Assembly: GCA_013202975.1 (NCBI GenBank)
Contig: JABMQY010000011.1
Coordinates: 1 to 45,422 of the forward strand
Direction: 5' to 3'
Length of the DNA: 45,422 bases
Source: Candidatus Saganbacteria bacterium
GTDB lineage: Bacteria > Margulisbacteria > WOR-1 > XYC2-FULL-46-14
Part shown: positions 8,907 to 16,600 of the stretch, piece by piece
Layout: each line of letters begins with the position of its first letter
Position numbering within the stretch: position 1 is the stretch's first letter
Made by a program: the position numbers and the translations under genes
Notes under the pieces: generated by a model
The model's database searches: none
What the model was told of the DNA's origin: nothing
The model's input: only the letters and a program-made list of their open reading frames with translations

Positions 8907-10130
8907 ATGTCAATATTGCCGGTAAAATCAATTGCTCAAGCAAGAGTGCAGCATGCGTTAGGCGTAATGCAGAGAATGGCCATAATGTTCAAAGCCCTCA
9001 ATCAAGGGCTTAACGGAAATGGTTTAGAAGTTCGTTCTTTTATAGACAGTCAGCTTCCTTTGGTTCTCACACTAATGGCAAATGAATCTACAGCTGATAA
9101 CGTTGTTTTACTTAGTAGAATGATAGATCTGGCAGATCAAATGCCCCAGGGTGATGTTTTAAAGGTAGATAAAAGCGATCCAAAAAACTGGATCAACTGG
9201 TTTGATTTAAGCAAAGTAAAAACAGAGACAGAGGAAGATGTCTCTTTGGCAAGAGGCTGCAACGAACCTTGTCATCATTGTTGCAAGAATGTTGGTAAAT
9301 ATGGAACGGATGTAGATCCCCTTCCCTACGCAATTGAAAAGATTTTGCGGGAAGGAATTAATCCCTTTATTGCCATCAATGGAAATGATCTTCTGCACTG
9401 GCATGATCCGTTTTTTAATATTTCGGTTGACAGTTTATTTAACTACTTTATAGATGAGTTTGTGGGGAATCATCGCTTTATTCTTACGCGTGGATGGAGC
9501 GAGCATGATCGACATACTCAATTAGCTGCAGAAAAGATAGCAGAGATGTCTTTTAATGGGGTTTTTCTGCTCTCATTTCACCTGGCATTATCTAGCCCTA
9601 ATACTCTTATGGCAATGTATAAAAATATCGAAGGGGATCATGCTATCCCGGATAAAATCAAAGAAGCTTATGGTAAGCGCAATGCCAACGTTATCCAGAC
9701 ACTTGGCCGGGCACTTGGAAAGATTAGGCTGCTCTATAATGAACATGAATCAATGGCATATTTAAAAGATGCTACAATTTCTGCTTTTCAGGCTACCATG
9801 GATAATCTTGATGGGCCGGCAGAATATGATTTTAATATTCCGCTTGAGTTTGGAGCATATAGATTCTTCCTGCACAAATCAAAAATTTCGTCCAGAGGAA
9901 ATGGAAGTCCATTTTTTAGGAAGTTAGAAGCAGCTCGGCAGGGAGAGCTTTTAAAAATCGATCTTGAGCAGGGCAACCCTTCTGTCGGATATCCTCAGAT
10001 TTCAATTGGTAGGAATGGTAGAAATAAAAGTGCAAAGGTTTCTGTTTCAAGTGTTGATGATTCTAGTGTCATTGTATATCCAACAGAGAATAATGAACCG
10101 TCGAGGATGAATGAGCTATATCCTTTATGA
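8907..10130 (+). CDS. Radical SAM-like protein of unknown function
   Basis: A 407-residue protein whose middle carries RGCNEPCHHCC (C118, C122, C125, plus C126). This is a C-x3-C-x2-C arrangement typical of radical SAM enzymes that bind a 4Fe-4S cluster. Downstream NGNDLLHWHDPFF occupies the position where many radical SAM proteins have a conserved strand. The first 110 residues are helical and lack a recognised domain. The last 60 residues are polar and S/N-rich. I do not recognise the subfamily or a substrate. AGGGAG seven bases upstream supports the start. The stop overlaps the next gene by four bases (ATGA), so the two form an operon under the sigma-28-like promoter at 8861. Confidence 0.6.
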   Translation: MSILPVKSIAQARVQHALGVMQRMAIMFKALNQGLNGNGLEVRSFIDSQLPLVLTLMANESTADNVVLLSRMIDLADQMPQGDVLKVDKSDPKNWINWFDLSKVKTETEEDVSLARGCNEPCHHCCKNVGKYGTDVDPLPYAIEKILREGINPFIAINGNDLLHWHDPFFNISVDSLFNYFIDEFVGNHRFILTRGWSEHDRHTQLAAEKIAEMSFNGVFLLSFHLALSSPNTLMAMYKNIEGDHAIPDKIKEAYGKRNANVIQTLGRALGKIRLLYNEHESMAYLKDATISAFQATMDNLDGPAEYDFNIPLEFGAYRFFLHKSKISSRGNGSPFFRKLEAARQGELLKIDLEQGNPSVGYPQISIGRNGRNKSAKVSVSSVDDSSVIVYPTENNEPSRMNELYPL

Positions 10131-10765
10131 AGTTTTTTAAAATAATATCATTTGATGTTTTGGAAGCGCTGAGAGAAGTGAAGCTCCCAAGGATTAGTGA
10201 TATATTGAATAAAATCAAAAGAGATGAGAGGAGTTTTGTCGATGATATAAGGCGTATTGGAATACCTGTTGCAACGCCACTTATCCCCATAAAAATTGAT
10301 CAAATAAAAGAATTTATTGAGCCGGCCTCTGACTGGCAAAAATTAAACATGGATGGATTTTTTGAAAGCAAAAAAGAGGGTTTTGGATTTATTAGTTTAA
10401 AAATGAATAGCTACAGATGGGATGGGGTAAAAAAATCAACCGATAAGAAAATAAGAGCCATTGAAAAAAAGGTATTAGAGTTGATTGGTTTCCGTGAAAC
10501 ATTTGATGTGCATCGACTGGGTGGCGGTACTAATTATGCAGGAAGTGTAACTCAGTCAGATTTAGATATATTGATAGGTCAATCAGATTTTAAGCAGTTT
10601 ATCCTCAAAGTAATGACCGATAAAAGGAATCATTCCATAACATATAGAAAGGAGTTTTTTGCTGAAAATGCTGAATCAAGAACAAGAAAAATAGTAATAG
10701 CTAGTGTTAAAAGTGCATTAGCACAACATTTAAAAGAATTATTAGATCAAGAATGTCTCCACTAA
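10127..10765 (+). CDS. Unknown protein, IGIP-AT family member 1
   Basis: A 212-residue protein without a recognised domain, translationally coupled to the radical SAM-like gene (ATGA overlap). Residues about 43-52 read IRRIGIPVATPLIP, and later GFGFISLKMN. The same two landmarks occur in the protein encoded at 12459-13007 (LREIGIPIATVLID, AKFFSLKIN), together with an aligned R-I-(S/P)-D about 20 residues before the first. I infer that the two are distant paralogues. This copy has an extra C-terminal segment (HRLGGGTNYAGSVTQSDLDI), not obvious in the other. The overall composition suggests a soluble cytoplasmic protein. Confidence 0.6.
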   Translation: MKFFKIISFDVLEALREVKLPRISDILNKIKRDERSFVDDIRRIGIPVATPLIPIKIDQIKEFIEPASDWQKLNMDGFFESKKEGFGFISLKMNSYRWDGVKKSTDKKIRAIEKKVLELIGFRETFDVHRLGGGTNYAGSVTQSDLDILIGQSDFKQFILKVMTDKRNHSITYRKEFFAENAESRTRKIVIASVKSALAQHLKELLDQECLH

Positions 10766-10766
10766 A

Positions 10767-12410
10767 TTAAAACAATATCTTCCCAGTCATCTCTTTTGGA
10801 ATATCTAAATCAAGAAGTTTTAGCGCAGTTGTTCCGATATCGGGAATTATTCCCGTTTTTGACGGTTTAATATCTTTTCCCAATATCCAGCAAGGAACTG
10901 GATTGGTCGAATGTTGAGTACTGACTTTATCTTTTATTTGCATCTGATCAGCATTTCCATGATCTGCAGTTACAATCATCACCCCACCCTGTTCCATCAC
11001 TGCTTTATAAATTTTTTCAACGCAGATTGATAGTGCCTCTATTGCCTTTTCTGCAGCTTCTAGATTTCCGGTGTGTCCAACCATGTCTCCGTTTTGAAAG
11101 TTGTGGACTACTAGGTCATATTTTTTTGATTTAATCGCTTTTAATGATTCTTCTGTTTCAACATACGCGGTCATCTCCGGAACCCAATCATAGTTTTTGC
11201 CATCGTTGGTTCTTTCTTTTAAAGTAGGATCTTTTGCCAGGATTCGATCTTCACCAGGAAATGGGTCCCCGCGTCTTCCAGAAAACCAGCCGGTTACATG
11301 AACAAATTTCTCTGGTCCGGCCAGGCGCAGTTGTTTCTTTCCGGCCCTTGAAACAATCTCTCCAACCGTATCAGCCAAAACTTTTTCCGGATAGGCTGCA
11401 TGAGCGTTCATCCCTACATAATATTCGGTCATTGCAACAAATTTTATGTCTTTAATCTTATCTCTTATTGCTTTTAGCTGATTAAACATATCATCAGTTA
11501 TTGGAGGCTGTCCTGGTTTGTAATTGTAGAACTTTTTGTCTTCCTCAACAAAACAGGCGGTTAATTCAATTGCACGGTCTTGTCTAAAATTCCAAAAAAT
11601 TATTGAGTCCTTTGCGCCCATCCCGGAATAATCGCCAAGAATTGTCGGTTGGATGAATTCGTCCGATTCGATGACCTCTTTTTCTTTTCCTTTAACAACA
11701 ACTTTGGATTTCTGTTTATAAGCAAACTTAACCGCTGTTTCAATGTCAGGTTGTTTTCTGACTCCCTCTCCATTTACAATTGCTTTAAAAGCCTTTATAA
11801 CCAATTGCCAGTTGACATCTCTATCCATGGCATAGGCTCGTCCCATGACAGTTCCAATCTTGACCTTATCGGTTATTCCCATTTCATCGATCTTTTTTAA
11901 GAGTTGGGGAAAATACTCGTTACCAGCTGCATGGGGATTAGTATCTCGTCCATCAGTAAAAACATGGATAACTATTTTGGGAAGATTATTTCTTTTTGCA
12001 AGTTCGAGTAATCCAAAAAGATGGGTGATGTTTCCATGAACGCAACCTCCGCCGCCCTGCAGCAAACCCATAAGATGTAGAGTGGAATTATTCTTCTTGC
12101 AGTTCTCAACAGCTTTTAAAAGCTCTTTGTTATTATAAAAACTTTCATCATCAATTGCTTTATTAACACGAAGGAGTGATTGGTAAACGACTCGGCCGGC
12201 ACCCATATTTAAGTGATTAACTTCAGAGTTTCCCATTGTTCCAGGGGGAAGGCCTACTGCTTCTCCAGAACACTCTAGTTTTGCATAAGGATGTTTTTCA
12301 AAGAGCTCTTTAAAGAATGGGGCCTTGCCTTGTGCAATTGCAGCCTGGATTGCGTCAGTTTTTTGGTCTTTTCCCAGGCCAAATCCGTCTAAAATACAAA
12401 GATATAACAT
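10767..12410 (-). CDS. gpmI: 2,3-bisphosphoglycerate-independent phosphoglycerate mutase
   Basis: A 547-residue alkaline-phosphatase-superfamily enzyme interconverting 3- and 2-phosphoglycerate in glycolysis. The N-terminal LCILDGFGLG holds a metal-binding Asp. GNSEVNHLNMGAGR contains the catalytic Ser (residue 62). HVFTDGRDTNPHAA and VTADHGNADQM supply further metal and substrate ligands. It is convergent with the unknown gene ending at 10765, with one base between the stop codons. The start ATG is seven bases from a TATTAT extended -10 element and has no Shine-Dalgarno sequence, which points to leaderless translation. Two members of the unknown IGIP-AT family flank it. Confidence 0.95.
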   Translation of the reverse strand: MLYLCILDGFGLGKDQKTDAIQAAIAQGKAPFFKELFEKHPYAKLECSGEAVGLPPGTMGNSEVNHLNMGAGRVVYQSLLRVNKAIDDESFYNNKELLKAVENCKKNNSTLHLMGLLQGGGGCVHGNITHLFGLLELAKRNNLPKIVIHVFTDGRDTNPHAAGNEYFPQLLKKIDEMGITDKVKIGTVMGRAYAMDRDVNWQLVIKAFKAIVNGEGVRKQPDIETAVKFAYKQKSKVVVKGKEKEVIESDEFIQPTILGDYSGMGAKDSIIFWNFRQDRAIELTACFVEEDKKFYNYKPGQPPITDDMFNQLKAIRDKIKDIKFVAMTEYYVGMNAHAAYPEKVLADTVGEIVSRAGKKQLRLAGPEKFVHVTGWFSGRRGDPFPGEDRILAKDPTLKERTNDGKNYDWVPEMTAYVETEESLKAIKSKKYDLVVHNFQNGDMVGHTGNLEAAEKAIEALSICVEKIYKAVMEQGGVMIVTADHGNADQMQIKDKVSTQHSTNPVPCWILGKDIKPSKTGIIPDIGTTALKLLDLDIPKEMTGKILF

Positions 12411-12417
12411 TAGAAGT

Positions 12418-12447
12418 ATAATAGCACGTTGGGGGAATAGAAATCAA
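12418..12447 (-). promoter_or_regulatory. Promoter of gpmI
   Basis: On the minus strand TTGATT, an 18-base spacer and TATTAT preceded by TGC (extended -10). The -10 ends seven bases before the gpmI ATG, so little or no 5' leader is expected. Confidence 0.55.
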
Positions 12448-12458
12448 AAGAAGGATGG

Positions 12459-13007
12459 TCAAGCTTCAATTGTTTTTCTAGATATTGTTAGCTCAATGAT
12501 GAGCTGGTTGTTTTCATTGAAGACATTACGATCAGTTTTAACAGAGTTTTTTAGGTCTCCTAGTAATACTTCAAGCAATTGGTCTGCAATTAAATCATTC
12601 AGGACATGTTTGGGTAGGTTGGCATAGTTTTGATGCACATTTATTTTTAATGAAAAGAATTTCGCTCCACTTACGGGGGTAGAAAAATCAGCACTTTCTA
12701 TGCTAAATTCAGTTGTTCTGAATATAGGAAGTTTTATTCCTATTACTCCTGCTAGATTTTCTGAGAAATAAAGAAGAATTTGAGTAAAATCCCTGGGATC
12801 GACTTCCCCATACGGTAAGAAATTTTTAAGTAATTCTTCTACATTCCCTCTCTTAATTGCTCTATCAATCAAGACAGTTGCAATAGGTATTCCGATCTCT
12901 CTTAATCTGTCTGGGGAGGAGGTGTTTTGTTTTAAGGTGTTTTTTATTGCATCCTGATAATCAGGAATTCTATCTACTTTAAATGATATTAGTTTTTGTT
13001 TTAGCAT
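12459..13007 (-). CDS. Unknown protein, IGIP-AT family member 2
   Basis: A 182-residue soluble protein with no recognised domain. LREIGIPIATVLID (about residues 36-49) and AKFFSLKIN are shared in position with the protein encoded at 10127-10765, so they are probably distant paralogues. The rest has alternating strands and helices (for example ENLAGVIGIKLPIFR) and no membrane segment. It has its own sigma-28-like promoter (site G) and a Shine-Dalgarno AGGAG eight bases before the ATG. Its stop lies 48 bases before gpmI on the same strand, but gpmI has its own promoter in that gap. Confidence 0.6.
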   Translation of the reverse strand: MLKQKLISFKVDRIPDYQDAIKNTLKQNTSSPDRLREIGIPIATVLIDRAIKRGNVEELLKNFLPYGEVDPRDFTQILLYFSENLAGVIGIKLPIFRTTEFSIESADFSTPVSGAKFFSLKINVHQNYANLPKHVLNDLIADQLLEVLLGDLKNSVKTDRNVFNENNQLIIELTISRKTIEA

Positions 13008-13023
13008 GGGGTTTCTCCTGTAT

Positions 13024-13053
13024 TTATTTCGATAGCTTTACTGGGAAATTTCA
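13024..13053 (-). promoter_or_regulatory. Sigma-28-like promoter (site G)
   Basis: On the minus strand ACCTGAAATTTC, then CGAAATAAATACAGG, with 20 bases between TG (13053-13052) and CG (13031-13030). It lies 16 bases upstream of the ATG of the 12459-13007 gene, with AGGAG between. Confidence 0.65.
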
Positions 13054-13160
13054 GGTTGTTTTGTCAATTGTCACACTAAATGTCACAGTAGTGTCGTGCA
13101 AGGGTGTGATCAGTGACTCTTTGCAACATGTGATGTTCCTTATTGTCCCTTATTTTTATG

Positions 13161-13188
13161 AAAAAAGACCCCACATTAAAATGTGGGG
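13161..13188 (-). terminator. Intrinsic terminator of the metallophosphoesterase gene
   Basis: Perfect 8-base stem CCCCACAT/ATGTGGGG (13169-13176 with 13181-13188), four-base loop, followed on the minus strand by a T-rich run (complement of AAAAAAGA). It lies 30 bases past the stop codon of the gene at 13218. Confidence 0.85.
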
Positions 13189-13217
13189 AATATTATAAAT
13201 GTGAATAATGCTTAGCC

Positions 13218-13931
13218 TTATCCCAATATGATTTTCTTAACTGATTTAGTATTAGTATCAATCACATATCCGCGTAAGATTCCATATTGCCACAAAGAAG
13301 AAACATTACAGCAAAACGTATTCCCGATTCTATTTTGACCAAAGGATTCGTGTATATGTCCAAAAACGTGAAAAAGAGGCTGTTTTTCTTTGACCAGATT
13401 ATAAATTGAGCTTGAACCAACATGAATACCCCTCAATACTTTATCCTGAACTTTTAAAGGTGGCGCATGGGTCACAATAATTGATTTGTTATTCACTTTC
13501 TTTTCAATGCTCTTCAATCTTTGGCCAAGCTCTTTTTCTGGCAATTCATTATTTGTATTCCAGGGAGTCGGAAGAACATATTGAAAGCCAACTATTTTTA
13601 AATCTCCCAGGGGATGAGATGTCATATTTAAATTCATGATATTGTGTTTTTTTAATATCTTATCCCAATCCTCATCAGAAATATGATCATCATTCCCAAT
13701 CAGCATAAATACAGGAATCTTAGTATTCCCCAATAATTTGCAGATCTTATCAACGCCTTTTCTTTGTTCTAATTTGATCTCAGAAAAAGTATGTGAAGAA
13801 GTAAAATTCTTTGGTGCAGTATCCCCGGCAATAATCAAAGCATCAATCTGTTCCTTTTTTATTATTTCATCTATTAGAATGCGGACTATTTCCGTATTAC
13901 CATGAATATCGCTAGTAGTAAAAATTCTCAT
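13218..13931 (-). CDS. Calcineurin-like metallophosphoesterase
   Basis: A 237-residue protein with the metallophosphoesterase motif series: SDIHGN (D8, H10), AGDTAP, IGNDDH, VTHAPPL and FGHIHES. These supply the two-metal centre that hydrolyses phosphate mono- or diesters. The substrate is unknown. I place the start at the ATG at 13931. A GTG five codons further upstream lies inside a terminator-like hairpin and is an unlikely start. A consensus sigma-70 promoter sits at 13976-14005, and between it and the ATG there is only that hairpin. There is no Shine-Dalgarno sequence. The gene is monocistronic, with a clear terminator behind it. Confidence 0.85.
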   Translation of the reverse strand: MRIFTTSDIHGNTEIVRILIDEIIKKEQIDALIIAGDTAPKNFTSSHTFSEIKLEQRKGVDKICKLLGNTKIPVFMLIGNDDHISDEDWDKILKKHNIMNLNMTSHPLGDLKIVGFQYVLPTPWNTNNELPEKELGQRLKSIEKKVNNKSIIVTHAPPLKVQDKVLRGIHVGSSSIYNLVKEKQPLFHVFGHIHESFGQNRIGNTFCCNVSSLWQYGILRGYVIDTNTKSVKKIILG

Positions 13932-13934
13932 AAT

Positions 13935-13968
13935 AAAAAAAGACACAGGCTTTGTACCCCGTGTCTTT
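13935..13968 (-). promoter_or_regulatory. Terminator-like hairpin directly before the phosphoesterase start codon
   Basis: On the minus strand AAAGACAC pairs with GTGTCTTT (13961-13968 with 13939-13946), and the apical part allows a few more G-C pairs. A run of seven T follows, then the ATG at 13931. The structure begins close to the predicted transcription start. It is therefore either a transcription attenuator or a 5' stem that controls initiation or stability. Confidence 0.6.
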
Positions 13969-13975
13969 CAACTTA

Positions 13976-14005
13976 ATTATATAATGATAAAGATTATGTT
14001 GTCAA
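13976..14005 (-). promoter_or_regulatory. Consensus sigma-70 promoter of the phosphoesterase gene
   Basis: On the minus strand a perfect TTGACA, an 18-base spacer and a perfect TATAAT. The transcript would start near 13969, at the foot of the hairpin at 13935-13968. Confidence 0.8.
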
Positions 14006-14015
14006 GTTTGCGTCA

Positions 14016-14039
14016 ACCCAGCACCAGGCGGTGCTGGGT
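14016..14039. repeat. Intergenic palindrome
   Basis: Perfect 10-base inverted repeat ACCCAGCACC/GGTGCTGGGT with the four-base loop AGGC, between the divergent phosphoesterase and tpiA promoters. No T-tract follows on either strand, so it is not a typical terminator. Confidence 0.75.
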
Positions 14040-14066
14040 CAAGGGATGCGTCAAGTCTTTTACTGG

Positions 14067-14095
14067 TTTCACGCAGAGAAAATATTTGCTATAAT
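14067..14095 (+). promoter_or_regulatory. Promoter of tpiA
   Basis: TTTCAC (14067-14072), a 17-base spacer and TATAAT (14090-14095) preceded by TGC, an extended -10. The tpiA ATG is 38 bases downstream with an AGGAG ribosome-binding site. Confidence 0.7.
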
Positions 14096-14133
14096 ATAAG
14101 TTCCGAAGTAAAAAACAATAAGGAGTTAACTAA

Positions 14134-14871
14134 ATGCGTAAACCACTAATGGCCGGGAACTGGAAAATGAATAAAACTGTTGAAGAGTCTGTTGCTATAC
14201 TCAAGGAGCTCGCCTCGCTAACAAAAGACGTCGCTGATCGCGATATCCTGATCTGCCCCACCTACCCCGCCTTAAAATCAGCCGCTGATGCAGTGGCTGG
14301 TACAAATGTAATGATCGGAGCACAAAATCTATTTTGGGAAGAGAAAGGGGCTTTTACTGCAGAGGTTTCTGGTCCGATGCTGATTGCTGCTGGTTGTAAA
14401 TATGTAATCATCGGACATTCTGAAAGAAGACAATACTTTGGAGAGACCGACGAAACAGTTAATAAGAGATTAAAAGCTGCTTTGAAAGCGGGCTTACTTC
14501 CAATCGTTTGCGTCGGAGAAACTCTTGAGCAGCGAGAAAAGAACGAGACTATGAAGGTTGTTGAAGCACAGGTTAAAAATGGCTTAAAGGAACTGGAAAC
14601 TGGTAACTGGAAACTGGTAACGATTGCGTATGAACCGGTATGGGCCATCGGGACTGGAAAAACAGCAAGTCCGGAGCAAGCAGAAGAAGTTCATTCCTTC
14701 ATTCGCGGATTACTTCCAGCAGAAGTTAAAGAGACCGTTCGAATTCTTTATGGTGGTTCTATGAAGCCAGCAAACGTTAAAGAGTTGATGGCTAAAGAAA
14801 ATATTGATGGTGGATTAGTTGGTGGCGCCTCACTTAAGGCGCCAGACTTTGCGGCAATAGTAAAACATTAA
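14134..14871 (+). CDS. tpiA: Triosephosphate isomerase
   Basis: A 245-residue TIM-barrel enzyme converting dihydroxyacetone phosphate to glyceraldehyde 3-phosphate. Catalytic residues visible: N9 and K11 (GNWKMN), H95 (GHSERR) and E167 (AYEPVWAIGTG). The phosphate-binding YGGS and GGLVGGASL occur near the C-terminus. Residues 156-163 (TGNWKLVT) are encoded by a perfect 14-base tandem duplication, which sits in the surface loop before the catalytic glutamate strand. The ribosome-binding site AAGGAG is nine bases before the ATG. It is convergent with the unknown gene at 14886. Confidence 0.97.
   Translation: MRKPLMAGNWKMNKTVEESVAILKELASLTKDVADRDILICPTYPALKSAADAVAGTNVMIGAQNLFWEEKGAFTAEVSGPMLIAAGCKYVIIGHSERRQYFGETDETVNKRLKAALKAGLLPIVCVGETLEQREKNETMKVVEAQVKNGLKELETGNWKLVTIAYEPVWAIGTGKTASPEQAEEVHSFIRGLLPAEVKETVRILYGGSMKPANVKELMAKENIDGGLVGGASLKAPDFAAIVKH
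14593..14620 (+). repeat. Tandem 14-base duplication inside tpiA
   Basis: CTGGAAACTGGTAA occurs twice head to tail (14593-14606 and 14607-14620), preceded by a further partial copy. It is itself built from an approximate 7-base unit (CTGGAAA/CTGGTAA). It is translated in frame as part of tpiA. Confidence 0.9.
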
Positions 14872-14885
14872 GCAATTTTTCTATA

Positions 14886-15491
14886 TTATCTTTCCCTAGC
14901 CAACTCTATCACCGGCGCAGAGAAAAAATGCGAAAAAGCTTTTGTTGCCACTGGATCATCTCCATCGTTTATATAAGGGTTATCCGCTGATGACCAGATT
15001 TTAAATAATTTAGATTGGGGATGAAGAGTTGTGATAAAAACTATTTTTTTACCTGCCTCTATCAGTTTTCCGACCTCTTTCCAGAATGACATTGAATCAT
15101 TTCTTTTTACTAAATTATGATTTCTTGGAAAAAAACTGTGTATCTCATCAAAAATATATATATCTCTATCCGGTATTCTATCTAGACTGATATCAATTAC
15201 AAATTTATGATGGTTATTGTGGTGATAAAAACTCAATCCGTAAGACGCCAAATAACTTTTCCACTCTTTACTTATAAATAGACGGGATTTACCTATTTGT
15301 GTATTCAACTTAAAATCTTCAATATAATCTGGTCCATTTTTAAATCTTCCTGAAAGAATAACAACAGAATGCGATTCCAGTTGTTGTGTTAGCGTTGCTA
15401 CCGCATTACCCCTCTCTGGCCTGTGTGGAGAATATCTTATTTTAGCTAACGCAGGGCAATAGGGAAACCAGGTAGATTGTTTTATTTTCAT
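14886..15491 (-). CDS. Unknown protein with P-loop NTPase-like features
   Basis: A 201-residue protein I do not recognise. SVVILSGRFKNG (about 42-53) sits where a Walker A would be, but lacks the GKS/T. DIYIFDEIHSFF (about 110-121) reads as a Walker B with DEIH. KKIVFITTLHP (148-158) looks like the following strand and sensor. The order resembles thymidine kinase or a helicase half-domain with a lost P-loop, so it may be a degenerate NTPase. It ends 14 bases from the convergent tpiA. A sigma-28-like promoter (site J) ends about four bases before the ATG and there is no Shine-Dalgarno sequence. Confidence 0.5.
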   Translation of the reverse strand: MKIKQSTWFPYCPALAKIRYSPHRPERGNAVATLTQQLESHSVVILSGRFKNGPDYIEDFKLNTQIGKSRLFISKEWKSYLASYGLSFYHHNNHHKFVIDISLDRIPDRDIYIFDEIHSFFPRNHNLVKRNDSMSFWKEVGKLIEAGKKIVFITTLHPQSKLFKIWSSADNPYINDGDDPVATKAFSHFFSAPVIELARER

Positions 15492-15495
15492 GCAT

Positions 15496-15525
15496 TAATA
15501 TCGATCGTCAGATTCTAAAATTTCA
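15496..15525 (-). promoter_or_regulatory. Sigma-28-like promoter (site J)
   Basis: On the minus strand TGAAATTTT begins at 15525 and CGATATTA at 15503, with 20 bases between TG and CG. The ATG of the 14886-15491 gene is only four bases beyond the -10 box. Confidence 0.6.
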
Positions 15526-15580
15526 CTCTTTTTTAGACGAGAGCATTATGATAAACTAAGAAAGTAAAGTTTTAGAAAGA

Positions 15581-15598
15581 GCCACGCCATGGCGTGGC
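15581..15598. repeat. Palindrome of the CATGCC family in the fba leader
   Basis: Perfect 18-base palindrome GCCACGCCATGGCGTGGC followed by TATAC. It is about 11 bases before the fba ribosome-binding site. It is related to the elements at 7467, 31581 and 42294. Confidence 0.85.
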
Positions 15599-15622
15599 TA
15601 TACAAAAAAAGGAGGATTCAAA

Positions 15623-16597
15623 ATGGCAGATGCGTTATACAAGAAACTCGGACTCGTAAACACAAGGGAGATGTTCAAGAAGGCAGTTGATGGAGGATAC
15701 GCTATTCCAGCATACAACTTCAATAATATGGAACAGCTGCAGGCAATTATGGGGGCTTGTGCTGAGAGCAATTCTCCAGTAATTATCCAGGTATCATCCG
15801 GCGCCAGAAAATATGCTAACCAAACCCTTCTACGCTATATGGCAGAAGGTGCGGTTCAAATGGTAAGAAAGGATTTAAAAAGCAATATTCCAATCTGTCT
15901 TCACCTAGATCATGGAGATACATTTGAGCTTTGTAAGTCATGTATCGACTCCGGTTTCTCATCAGTAATGATCGACGGCTCACACCACCCTTATGAAAAA
16001 AATGTCGAATTAACCAAGCAGGTGGTTGAATACGCTCATAAATATGATGTAACTGTTGAGGGGGAGCTTGGGGTGCTTGCCGGAATTGAGGATAAAGTTT
16101 CAGCCGCAGAATCAACCTATACAAAACCGGAAGAGGTTCAGGATTTTGTTGAGAAAACCGGCGTAGACAGCCTGGCAATCTCGATTGGAACTTCGCATGG
16201 TGCATATAAATTCAAACCAGGAGCAAACGTCCCTCCTCTTCGATTTGATATTTTAAAAGAGATTGAGAAAAAACTACCTGGATTTCCAATTGTATTGCAT
16301 GGTTCTTCTTCTATTCCTAAAGAGTATGTTGAAATGGTAAATAAATACGGCGGCAAGATGAAGGATGCAATTGGAGTTTCGGAAGACCAACTTCGTGAAG
16401 CTGCGAAGTCTGCTGTTTGCAAGATTAATATTGATTCTGACGGCAGATTGGTTGTTACTGGTGTTATTAGAAAGGTCTTTGCGGAAAAACCGGCTGAGTT
16501 TGACCCAAGAAAATATCTCGGTCCTGCCCGCGAGGAGCTGAAAAAGCTTTTAATTCACAAGAACCAGAATGTCTTGGGTTCTGCGGGGAAGGCATAA
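15623..16597 (+). CDS. fba: Class II fructose-bisphosphate aldolase
   Basis: A 324-residue class II aldolase that splits fructose 1,6-bisphosphate into the two triose phosphates. HLDHGD (residues 94-99) and MIDGSHHPYEKNV (about 116-128) carry the metal-binding and catalytic residues. VEGELGVLAG and VLHGSSSIP supply the remaining zinc ligands and the phosphate site. An AGGAGG ribosome-binding site precedes the ATG. The leader contains an 18-base palindrome. The next gene, a PPi-type phosphofructokinase, begins three bases after the stop, so the two steps flanking fructose 1,6-bisphosphate are co-expressed. The promoter is not clear: TATGAT at 15547-15552 is possible but lacks a good -35. Confidence 0.96.
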   Translation: MADALYKKLGLVNTREMFKKAVDGGYAIPAYNFNNMEQLQAIMGACAESNSPVIIQVSSGARKYANQTLLRYMAEGAVQMVRKDLKSNIPICLHLDHGDTFELCKSCIDSGFSSVMIDGSHHPYEKNVELTKQVVEYAHKYDVTVEGELGVLAGIEDKVSAAESTYTKPEEVQDFVEKTGVDSLAISIGTSHGAYKFKPGANVPPLRFDILKEIEKKLPGFPIVLHGSSSIPKEYVEMVNKYGGKMKDAIGVSEDQLREAAKSAVCKINIDSDGRLVVTGVIRKVFAEKPAEFDPRKYLGPAREELKKLLIHKNQNVLGSAGKA

Positions 16598-16600
16598 ATC

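Noticed and set aside
8985-9016. AGCCCT..AGGGCT hairpin inside the radical SAM-like gene
   Set aside because: Six-base stem within a coding region without T-tract or partner copies; expected by chance.
15547-15552. TATGAT as the -10 box of fba
   Set aside because: No acceptable -35 at 16-18 bases and no TG extension; too weak to list as a promoter.
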